Source: DATFQE01 sp963738205 (lineage in GTDB: Bacteria > Actinomycetota > Thermoleophilia > Gaiellales > Gaiellaceae). From it: 64,000 nucleotides of DNA. The notes beneath the pieces were generated by a model that saw only the letters and a list, made by a program, of their open reading frames with translations, was not told the DNA's origin and searched no databases. The stretch spans positions 1,178,001 to 1,242,000 of the forward strand of contig CAVTVQ010000006.1 of the NCBI GenBank assembly GCA_963738205.1, given 5' to 3'. The position numbers and the translations under genes were made by a program. This document shows, piece by piece, positions 1-6,752 of this stretch. Position 1 is the first letter of the stretch. The number at the start of each line of letters is the position of its first letter.

Positions 1-1
1 C

Positions 2-547
2 GAGCTCGGGCAGCAGGCCGTACCCGAGCTCGGCGAGGACAAGGGCCCGGGCCAGACGATCGCGTACTACGCCCAGGCGGCGAAGGAGAAGAACAAGCTG
101 GTCTCGATCCTCTTCCTCTCGGACGGCTCCCAGACGCGCGGCCGGCTGGAGCCATTCGAAGGCGCGCAGCGCGCCGTCGACGCCGGCATCCCCGTCTACA
201 CGATCGCACTCGGAACCCCGCAGGGGGTGCTGCGCGGCGACTTCGGCCCCGGCTTCGGAATGCCCGGCACTCCCGGCGCCCCGAGCACGCCGCCCGGCTT
301 CGGCGAGCGCGAGATCCCGGTCCCGCCCGATCCAGTGACGATGCGCGAGATCGCGGACATGACCGGCGGCAAGTTCTCCGAGGCGCAGGACGCAAACGCC
401 CTCAACGCCGCCTACGAGCAGCTGGGCTCGAGCCTCGGCCGCAGGCCTGGAGAGAGCGAAGTCACGTCCTGGTTCGTCGCGGCGGGCGCGCTGCTCCTCC
501 TCCTGGCGGGTGCAATCTCAGCCGTCTGGTCTCCGCGGCTGCCCTAG
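2..547 (+). CDS. VWA-domain membrane protein, C-terminal part
   Basis: The gene enters from the left edge already open, so its start is outside the window. What remains is the second half of a von Willebrand factor A domain: the core strand ending in FLSDGSQTRG, then AVDAGIPVYTIALGTPQG, which is the usual last strand and helix of BatA/BatB-like proteins. A Gly/Pro-rich loop follows, then MREIADMTGGKFSEAQDANAL, a typical VWA closing segment. One hydrophobic segment near the C-terminus (WFVAAGALLLLLAGAISAVW) anchors it to the membrane. The domain family is clear; the ligand is unknown. Confidence 0.75.
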   Translation, partial: ELGQQAVPELGEDKGPGQTIAYYAQAAKEKNKLVSILFLSDGSQTRGRLEPFEGAQRAVDAGIPVYTIALGTPQGVLRGDFGPGFGMPGTPGAPSTPPGFGEREIPVPPDPVTMREIADMTGGKFSEAQDANALNAAYEQLGSSLGRRPGESEVTSWFVAAGALLLLLAGAISAVWSPRLP

Positions 548-644
548 CTGCGCTCGTAACAGCGGTCACCCGACTAGGGGACGTTGCGCACGGCGCTGCG
601 GCCTACCCTCAGTCCACGGTGGAGTCCCTGCGGCGGGTGATCGA

Positions 645-1184
645 ATGAGTGCCTTCGCATACGAAGAGGAGTTTCCGCGTCTCGAGTTCGGCGCGGGCCT
701 CCGCGCGCGCTTGCAGCTCGCGCGGAGCGGCGATGCGCTGCTCATGCTTCCCGAGCTGCAGCCGCGCTCCGAGCCGCTGGGGGAACTCGTCGTCGAAGCC
801 GGGCTCGTCACCGAGCGCGACCTCGTGCGTGCGCTGGAGCAGGCGGCCGACCGGCGAAGGCGGCTCGGTGAAGTCCTGCTCGAGCAGCAGTACGTCTCCC
901 GCGACGACCTCGTACGGCTGCTCGGAGAGCAGCGCGGGATGCCGTACCTCGACCTCTCGGGCCTCGATCTCGACCCGGCCGCCCTCCGCCTGCTGCCCAC
1001 CGCGACCGCACGGCTGTTCAAGACGTTGCCCATCGGCTTCGCCCGCGGCCTACCCGTCGTCGCGGTCGGCGATCCCACCGACGAGCTCGCCCTCGCCAGA
1101 GCGCGCTCCTTCGTCGAGGACGCCCGCTTCGTCACCTCGAGCGACCGCGAGATCCTCGCCCGGCTCGAGACGCTCGGCCTGTAG
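645..1184 (+). CDS. Stand-alone MshEN / GspE N-terminal domain protein
   Basis: A 179-residue protein matching the N-terminal regulatory domain of type II secretion and type IV pilus ATPases (GspE_N/MshEN). Visible signatures are LGELVVEAGLVTERDLVRAL, LGEVLLEQQYVSRDDLVRLL and the GMPYLDLSGLDLDPAALRLLP turn. This domain usually precedes a Walker ATPase of about 400 residues, and some members bind cyclic di-GMP. Here the protein stops after the domain and no ATPase follows: the next element is a tRNA. I chose ATG 645 because the longer open frame upstream lacks family similarity. It may be a free regulatory module acting in trans. Confidence 0.7.
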   Translation: MSAFAYEEEFPRLEFGAGLRARLQLARSGDALLMLPELQPRSEPLGELVVEAGLVTERDLVRALEQAADRRRRLGEVLLEQQYVSRDDLVRLLGEQRGMPYLDLSGLDLDPAALRLLPTATARLFKTLPIGFARGLPVVAVGDPTDELALARARSFVEDARFVTSSDREILARLETLGL

Positions 1185-1205
1185 CCCGGTACCCTTGGCC
1201 CGCAC

Positions 1206-1278
1206 GGGGCGTTAGCTCAGCTGGGAGAGCGCCGGCTTTGCAAGCCGGAGGTCACCGGTTCGATCCCGGTACGCTCCA
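1206..1278 (+). tRNA. tRNA-Ala (anticodon TGC)
   Basis: A 73-base cloverleaf. The acceptor stem pairs GGGGCGT with ACGCTCC and contains the G3:U70 wobble pair that identifies alanine tRNAs. The anticodon stem CCGGC/GCCGG holds the loop TTTGCAA, so the anticodon is TGC. The T arm contains GGTTCGATCC. The discriminator base is A and the CCA tail is not encoded (TCA follows). It lies 21 bases after the MshEN gene on the same strand. Confidence 0.97.
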
Positions 1279-1341
1279 TCATTCGCCACGCGGCCGTTTC
1301 GAGGGCCGGGACCACTCGCGTGTTGGCCATGTGTCCAGGCA

Positions 1342-1770
1342 TCAGGTCTGAGCGATCACGAGCACGACGGTCATGACGGCGAGCGCGACGCCGCCGACGG
1401 TGAACAAGCCGACGGTGAAGAACCGCAGCGGTGCGTGGCCGCCGGTTCGCAACGCATGTTCCCACTCGCGCTGGCGTAGTGCGCCGACGATCAACAACCC
1501 GACCGCGAGAGACGCGTAGCCGCAGCCGAGCAGAATGTACGGCCACGCTGCGACGTCGAGCAGTTCCGGGGCGAACCGGCCCACAGCGAGCGCCCCGGCG
1601 CTGGCGCCCAGCGCGGTGCGCCACCACGCCAGCCAGGTGCGCTCCGCAGCCATCGACGTACGCCGCGTCTGATCGAGATCGGACGACGAAGTCGGAACTG
1701 GAGGCGCTTCGTCTGCGGCGTCGGTGTGCTCTGAAGCCCGCGGCTGCTGCGGCTGCGCCATAGGCGGCAT
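1342..1770 (-). CDS. DUF202 (YidH-like) inner-membrane protein
   Basis: A 142-residue protein with an N-terminal polar tail (about 45 residues), then the DUF202 signature SMAAERTWLAWWRTALGASA and three transmembrane helices. The family is common in bacteria and its function is unknown. ATG codons at residues 1 and 4 are both possible starts; AACTGT lies five bases before the first. The gene is divergent from the small membrane gene at 2023, and a near-perfect 18-bp palindrome lies between them. Family assignment is firm, role unknown. Confidence 0.8.
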   Translation of the reverse strand: MPPMAQPQQPRASEHTDAADEAPPVPTSSSDLDQTRRTSMAAERTWLAWWRTALGASAGALAVGRFAPELLDVAAWPYILLGCGYASLAVGLLIVGALRQREWEHALRTGGHAPLRFFTVGLFTVGGVALAVMTVVLVIAQT

Positions 1771-1871
1771 CTAACACAGTTCGCCCGGTGGACGGTACGG
1801 GGCCGCCGATCCGTCCCGCCGGAGTCGTCTTGAGGGCGGGTAGCGCGGTCCGTCGACTGATTTGTAACATG

Positions 1872-1889
1872 TAGCACAAATTCGTGCTA
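1872..1889. promoter_or_regulatory. 18-bp imperfect palindrome in a divergent intergenic region
   Basis: TAGCAC and GTGCTA are inverted around six bases, and the full 18 bases match their reverse complement at 16 positions. The site sits in an AT-richer patch between two divergent membrane-protein genes. It overlaps TGCTAGAGT, which resembles an extended -10 box reading toward the + strand gene. It is probably a regulator-binding site; the regulator is unknown. Confidence 0.4.
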
Positions 1890-2022
1890 GAGTAGGCGGG
1901 CGCGCAAGACCTAACGCGGCAGCCGCCGAGGCTTCATGGCACCTCCTCCTCGACTCCCCAACCGGGCCTGAGTGCACGGAAGAGCGACGTGAAGTTCTCA
2001 ACGATTCGAAGGCGGGTGTGAG

Positions 2023-2280
2023 ATGACGAGGTTCCTTCATTGGCGCAAGATGACCTGGGCGATCCTGTTCTGGAGCGCAGCGATGATCGTGTGGGTGATC
2101 GCCGGCGGCGCAGTCGTGATGAGTGCGCTGCTGTGGGCGTTCATCGCCTTTTCGCTGAGCCTGATCTGGTTCATGAGCCGGCCGCTCTGGACCCAGGGCC
2201 ACGGCGCCAGTCTGCGCCGGCACCGCGTGGCCAACAGCGGGTCGGTGCGGGACTATAAGCGCTTGTCCACCGGCCACTAG
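2023..2280 (+). CDS. Small membrane protein, unknown function
   Basis: An 85-residue protein with two hydrophobic helices (AILFWSAAMIVWVIAGGA and MSALLWAFIAFSLSLIWFM) followed by a basic cytoplasmic tail. I do not recognise a named family, although two-helix proteins like this are common in actinobacteria. A weak Shine-Dalgarno (GGCGGG) precedes the ATG. The gene is divergent from the DUF202 gene, so the two may be co-controlled through the palindrome between them. Confidence 0.6.
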   Translation: MTRFLHWRKMTWAILFWSAAMIVWVIAGGAVVMSALLWAFIAFSLSLIWFMSRPLWTQGHGASLRRHRVANSGSVRDYKRLSTGH

Positions 2281-2334
2281 CCCGGCGCGAGCCGCGCGAA
2301 AGCCAGGTGGAACGGTGGGCGGTCGCCGTGTCGA

Positions 2335-2793
2335 CTACGCCGCTCCGAGGTATTCACGTACCTGGCGCTCGCCGTGACGCATGGCCCAGCTGTGATTCGA
2401 GCGGAAGAGCGGGCGCAGCGCAGGCGTCAGGTACCGGATCAGCGCGTGATTCACGGACGGGCGCCAGTCGAGCGTCGCCACTGTCCCGTCGGCGGTCTCC
2501 TCCAGAACCCATTCGCCGCTGCCGTCGAAGTCGTTCGAAAGGCGCGAGAGGATGCGCCGCGGCCGCTCGGCCTTGACCACTTCGAGGCCAAAGTTGACCT
2601 TGTAGGGCAGGTACGCCTTCACCGTTAGCTCGCTCCGCTTTCCCGGAGCCGGCGGCCCCTCGTCGCCCTGCGCGCGGAGGACGAAGTCGGTCCACCAGCG
2701 CTCGTACGCGAGGACGTCGCCGATCGCGTCGTAGACGCGCTCGATCGGAGCGGGCACGACCCAGCGGTCGAGGAAGCGGTAACCGGGAGCCAT
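2335..2793 (-). CDS. SRPBCC-family (polyketide cyclase/START-like) protein
   Basis: A 152-residue protein beginning with a START-like signature, DRWVVPAPIERVYDAIGD, followed by alternating strands and a C-terminal helix (GERQVREYL) as in polyketide cyclase/dehydrase-like SRPBCC proteins. These bind hydrophobic ligands in a deep cavity; the ligand cannot be told here. There is no Shine-Dalgarno, but GAACAT lies exactly six bases before the ATG, which suggests a leaderless transcript. Confidence 0.75.
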   Translation of the reverse strand: MAPGYRFLDRWVVPAPIERVYDAIGDVLAYERWWTDFVLRAQGDEGPPAPGKRSELTVKAYLPYKVNFGLEVVKAERPRRILSRLSNDFDGSGEWVLEETADGTVATLDWRPSVNHALIRYLTPALRPLFRSNHSWAMRHGERQVREYLGAA

Positions 2794-2833
2794 CGCCCGA
2801 TGTTCGCACGACGCTGAGCAGCGGTTTGAAGGG

Positions 2834-5353
2834 TCATTCGATGACCGGCCTGGCGATGGCGGGCGGCTCGCGGCCGGCGAAGAGCCAGCCGGCCGCAGCT
2901 GCGGCCAGCGGCAGGCCGATCACGGCGAGGGCGAGGTAGACGACCGGCGGGTGACTGAGGTAGCCGAGGTCGTCGTAGTACATCCCGGCGAGGAGGACGT
3001 AGGCGCCGGCGACGCCGAGAAGCGCGCCCAGCAGGGCGAGTGCGCCCGCGGTGGCGGCGGTGAGCGTGCGACGGATGCCGGAGGTGGCTCCGGTCGCGGT
3101 CAGCGTGCGGAGGTCACCGGCGCTCTCGCTGCGGATCAGGCCGACCGTCATCGCAAGGATGGCGAGCGCCAGGAGAGCGCCCGCCGCGGTCGCGATGGCC
3201 TTGGCCGTCGCGAGGGAGGCGCCCTCCCGCTGGACCTCGATCGTGAGGCCGCCGCCGGCGGCGACATCGCGGGCGCGCGCAATCTGGTCGTTCGTCAGGG
3301 GGCGGCTCGACTCGACGAGCCAGCCGGCCGGAAGCTGCTTCCAGCCGTGGCGGCGAAGGGCGTTGAGGGTGATGAACGACGGCGGCTTTTCGGAATCATC
3401 CCCGGCAGAGCCGAAGAGGTACCGGTCGAGTTCGATCCTCTGGACGTTCTCGACGGCAAACTCCTCCCGACCGTTCATGCTCGGGATGACGAGCCCGTCG
3501 GTCGGGACGGCCGGATCGGCCAGGAAGTCGGTTTTTGGAGCAATCGCGTCGGGGTCGATTTGCAGGTGCCTGAGCACAGCGGGCGTGGCGACGTAGAGCT
3601 GCGATACGTGCGTGTAGAACGTCCGTCCGCCGCCGCTGTCGAATCGACGCGTGAGGACGGCGGGGAAGAGCGCTCGAGTGCCGCCGAAGACTTGTGACCG
3701 CGTGCCGGGTTGCAAGGCGCTGTGGAGGGTGAGCACGCTTGCGCCGTCGAGCTGGGCGGCGAGCCGCCGGACGCGCGCGGCGAGCTGCTCGACCTGTGCC
3801 GAGGTCAGGATCGGGCTGAGCTCCCGAGCCTCGCTCGGCCCCATGTAGAGACGGATCTGACGGCTGGACAGGTTGGGCGGCTTACCCGCCGATCTCGCTT
3901 CCTCGGCCGAGGCGGTGACGACGACCGCCGCCGCGATGCCGAGTGCGAGGGTGATGGCGGCGAGTGCTGCGCCGGAACGGGCCTGATAACGGGCGAGGTC
4001 TCGCAGCGCCAGTCTCGGCGCGATCGAGACGCGCCCGGCGAAGCCCGAGAAGGTGCGGATCGCCAGCGGGCCTAGGAGCAGGGTGCCGACAATCGTCGCC
4101 ACGATCCCTCCGATGATGAGCGGCGGACTCTCTCGGTTGGACAGTGCGAGACTGCCGATGCCGACCGCGATCAGCGCTGCTGCTGCGATCGCCGAGCGGC
4201 GTGCCGGCCTCGGCTTGGGCGGCCGCCCGGAGAGCGCAAGCATGACGGGGAGACGGGCGGCCGCCCGACCCGGCCACCAGGCGGCGGCGGTTGCTCCGAG
4301 AGCCGCTACGAGCACGACAGCCGCGAGCAAACCCCACGGAAGGCTGAGCCTGTCGATGCGATGGTCGGTCGCTGACTCGAGCGTGGGCGCGAAGACGACC
4401 CAGAGCGCGAGACCCGTGATCGTCCCGATGACTGCGGCGATCGCCCCGACCACCGCGCCGTTGGTCAGCAGTACGAGGCGCAGGTGCTTCTGCGTCGCGC
4501 CGACGGCGGCGAGCATGCCGAGCTGTCGGAGCCGACGCTGCGCGACGACGGCGAACCCCGCGGCTGCGACCAGCGAGGCCAGGAGGAGGAAGACGGTGGC
4601 CACAGAGAACATCGCCAACGTGTCCGCCGCCGCCTGGTCGTTGCCCTCGTTCCGAGCACCCGTGAGGGCCGATGGGTCACCCAGGGATTGCAGGAAGGCC
4701 TCGGTCGAGGCGTCGTCGGAGTCGACCAGGAGCGTGACGTACTGCGGCGGCCCCGCGACTGAGGGGGCGACGAGGGCGAACTCGTCGCTCAGCTTGCGTG
4801 GGTTCTCGACGATGCCGACGACGGTCCGCCGAGCACCGTCGAGCGCCAGGGTCGATCCGATCTCGAGCCGCATGAGCTCGGCAACGCCGTCGGTGATCGC
4901 GACCTGGTCGGGGCCAGAGGGGTAGGTGCCCTGCCGGAGCGCGAGGAGGACACTGCCGTAGGCTCCGTGCGGATCTTGCGCGCGGATGTCCAGCTTCTCG
5001 ACGCTGCCGGGGACAGCGACCGAGCGGTGGCCGATGACGTCCGTCGTCCCGAACGACTCCTCGGCCGAGGCGAGACCCGCCGCGAGCCTCCCCGGATCGC
5101 TGCCGTCGAACTCGAGGAGGTGATTGGCCGAGCCGAACTCCGACTCGTTGGCCGGGGCGGGGCCCGTGTTGTACACGATCGTGATGCTGCCGATCGCGGC
5201 CGCAACGGCGACGACGAGCAGAGCGGTCACCAGGACTTGCTGGCGCCACTCGCGGCGGAACATGCGCCAGGACCACCGGACAAGCGCGCGACGGGCGGCA
5301 ACGCCGCCGTTCCTCGGCCCTCGCAGCGCCGAGCGGTGAGCGAGCGTCGTCAT
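2834..5353 (-). CDS. ABC transporter permease, FtsX-like (MacB-type)
   Basis: An 839-residue membrane protein with the duplicated FtsX layout: N-terminal helix (residues about 35-55), an extracellular domain of about 180 residues, a block of three helices (about 245-375), two helices near 385-430, a second helix with an extracellular domain, and three C-terminal helices (about 715-830). Such permeases pair with LolD/MacB-like ATPases to release or export lipids, peptides or drugs. The ATG overlaps the stop of the ATPase gene by four bases (ATGA), so the two are translationally coupled and follow the PadR regulator in one operon. Confidence 0.88.
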   Translation of the reverse strand: MTTLAHRSALRGPRNGGVAARRALVRWSWRMFRREWRQQVLVTALLVVAVAAAIGSITIVYNTGPAPANESEFGSANHLLEFDGSDPGRLAAGLASAEESFGTTDVIGHRSVAVPGSVEKLDIRAQDPHGAYGSVLLALRQGTYPSGPDQVAITDGVAELMRLEIGSTLALDGARRTVVGIVENPRKLSDEFALVAPSVAGPPQYVTLLVDSDDASTEAFLQSLGDPSALTGARNEGNDQAAADTLAMFSVATVFLLLASLVAAAGFAVVAQRRLRQLGMLAAVGATQKHLRLVLLTNGAVVGAIAAVIGTITGLALWVVFAPTLESATDHRIDRLSLPWGLLAAVVLVAALGATAAAWWPGRAAARLPVMLALSGRPPKPRPARRSAIAAAALIAVGIGSLALSNRESPPLIIGGIVATIVGTLLLGPLAIRTFSGFAGRVSIAPRLALRDLARYQARSGAALAAITLALGIAAAVVVTASAEEARSAGKPPNLSSRQIRLYMGPSEARELSPILTSAQVEQLAARVRRLAAQLDGASVLTLHSALQPGTRSQVFGGTRALFPAVLTRRFDSGGGRTFYTHVSQLYVATPAVLRHLQIDPDAIAPKTDFLADPAVPTDGLVIPSMNGREEFAVENVQRIELDRYLFGSAGDDSEKPPSFITLNALRRHGWKQLPAGWLVESSRPLTNDQIARARDVAAGGGLTIEVQREGASLATAKAIATAAGALLALAILAMTVGLIRSESAGDLRTLTATGATSGIRRTLTAATAGALALLGALLGVAGAYVLLAGMYYDDLGYLSHPPVVYLALAVIGLPLAAAAAGWLFAGREPPAIARPVIE

Positions 5354-6075
5354 CGCCGTTCACCTGCCGCGAGGAGCGACTCCGGGCCGGGAGGCGCGAC
5401 GGTCTGGTCGACGACCTGGCCGTCGCGCAAGAACACGACGCGGTCGGCCCAGGACGCCAGTTGCGCCTCGTGGGTCACGACGACGCCCCCCACTCCGCGT
5501 TTCGTGGCGGCGCGCAACAGGCGCATGACGGCCTCTCCGTTCACCGAGTCAAGTGCGCCGGTCGGCTCGTCGGCGAGGAGCAACCCCCGCTCGCCGACGA
5601 TCGCTCGAGCGATCGCAACCCGCTGGCGCTCGCCACCCGAGAGCTCGTCCGGGTAGCGCTCGGCACGGTCCGCGACGGCGAGCTCCTCGAGCGCCTTCAT
5701 CCCCGTCGCACGTGCAGCCTTCGCACGGACGCCGTCGAGCTCGAGGGGCAGCGTGACGTTTTCGACGCCCGTGAGCCCCGGGAGCAGGTTGAAGTCCTGG
5801 AAGACGTACCCGATCGAGCGGCGGCGCATCTTCGCCTGGTCGGCGCGCGAGACGCTCGAGAGCTCGACACCGCCCACGAACACCTGGCCGCTGGTCGGCT
5901 GCTCGAGGCTGCCGGCGATCGTCAGGAGCGTGCTCTTGCCTGAACCGCTCGGCCCCATGATCGCCACCAGCTCCCCCGGATCGACCGTGAGGTCGACACC
6001 GACGAGCGCATGCACCTCGCTGGGGCCGGAGCCGTACGTCTTCGATACCTGGCGCAGTTCGAGTGCGCTCGTCAT
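5350..6075 (-). CDS. ABC transporter ATP-binding protein (MacB/LolD type)
   Basis: A 241-residue ATPase with Walker A GPSGSGKST, Q-loop FQDFNLLPGLT, signature LSGGERQRVAIARA, Walker B LLLADEPTGALD and the switch region VVVTHE. Length and the LTGVENVTLPLEL segment are typical of the LolD/MacB family that drives FtsX-like permeases. The gene overlaps PadR upstream and the permease downstream by four bases each, so the three form one coupled operon. Function as the engine of the exporter is secure; the substrate is unknown. Confidence 0.93.
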   Translation of the reverse strand: MTSALELRQVSKTYGSGPSEVHALVGVDLTVDPGELVAIMGPSGSGKSTLLTIAGSLEQPTSGQVFVGGVELSSVSRADQAKMRRRSIGYVFQDFNLLPGLTGVENVTLPLELDGVRAKAARATGMKALEELAVADRAERYPDELSGGERQRVAIARAIVGERGLLLADEPTGALDSVNGEAVMRLLRAATKRGVGGVVVTHEAQLASWADRVVFLRDGQVVDQTVAPPGPESLLAAGERR

Positions 6076-6653
6076 TGCGAGACCTCCATCGCGCGAGTTG
6101 TTTCGGGGGGCAGGTCCGCGACCACGGCGGGGGCGACCGGCGGTCGCTGCTTCAAGCGGACGTCGGCGGCATCCAGCCAGCGGACGATTGCTTCGAGTCG
6201 GAAGAGCTCGGCGTCGGCGACAAGCGCCAACGCGGTGTCACCCTCGTCTGCCGCAGCCTTGACCTGGGTGTAGCGCTGCATGGTTTCGATCACGTGCCGG
6301 CGGTGCACCTGCAAGATCTCGTGGACGTCGGTGCCGGGCACCTGCAGGGCGACGAGCACCTTGATCACGAGCTCGTCACGCGGCGGAGGCACGAGGTCGG
6401 GCGGGGTGCGAAGCCACTCGGCCAGGGCGCGGTCGCCGGCGGACGTGATCCTGTACCGCTTCTGCGAGCGTTCGCCTTCCTCGTCGTCGCTCTCGACGAG
6501 CCCGTCCCGTTCGAGCCGCTGGAGCGTCGTATACACCTGCCCGACGTTGAGCGGCCAGACCTCACCCGTCCGCGACTCGAACTCGTTCTGCAGCCGCAAG
6601 CCGTATTTCGGCCCCTCGCTCAGCAGGGCCAGGAGGGCGTGTGGAACGCTCAC
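6072..6653 (-). CDS. PadR-family transcriptional regulator
   Basis: A 193-residue protein with an N-terminal winged helix of the PadR type: HALLALLSEGPKYGLRLQNE, then VGQVYTTLQRLERDGLVES and the wing KRYRITSAGDRALAEWL. The C-terminal half is the long helical dimerisation region of the larger PadR subfamily. The start is a GTG eight bases after AGGA. It is the first gene of an operon with an ABC exporter, the classic arrangement for a repressor relieved by the exported compound. A 23-bp palindrome overlapping its own -10 box lies 22 bases upstream. Confidence 0.92.
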   Translation of the reverse strand: MSVPHALLALLSEGPKYGLRLQNEFESRTGEVWPLNVGQVYTTLQRLERDGLVESDDEEGERSQKRYRITSAGDRALAEWLRTPPDLVPPPRDELVIKVLVALQVPGTDVHEILQVHRRHVIETMQRYTQVKAAADEGDTALALVADAELFRLEAIVRWLDAADVRLKQRPPVAPAVVADLPPETTRAMEVSQ

Positions 6654-6674
6654 GGCCGGTTCCTGCTGCTCGTC

Positions 6675-6712
6675 ATACTCAGTACTATACTGAGTATTAC
6701 GACGGCGCGCAA
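6675..6712 (-). promoter_or_regulatory. Promoter with PadR operator palindrome
   Basis: On the minus strand a -35 TTGCGC (6712-6707), a 17-bp spacer and a -10 TATAGT (6689-6684) form a good sigma-70 promoter about 24 bases before the PadR start. Arms ATACTCAGTA and TACTGAGTAT (10 bp, perfect) flank three bases at 6675-6697 and cover the -10 box. Position and symmetry match autorepression by PadR-family proteins. The -10 and palindrome are seen directly; PadR binding is inferred. Confidence 0.75.
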
Positions 6713-6752
6713 GTCCTAGGTCGCGAGGGTCCCCCAGTGCATCGCGAGGCCG

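Noticed and set aside
1872..1889. HrcA/CIRCE operator
   Set aside because: Half-sites resemble CIRCE but spacing is 6 instead of 13 between cores, and no chaperone gene is near.
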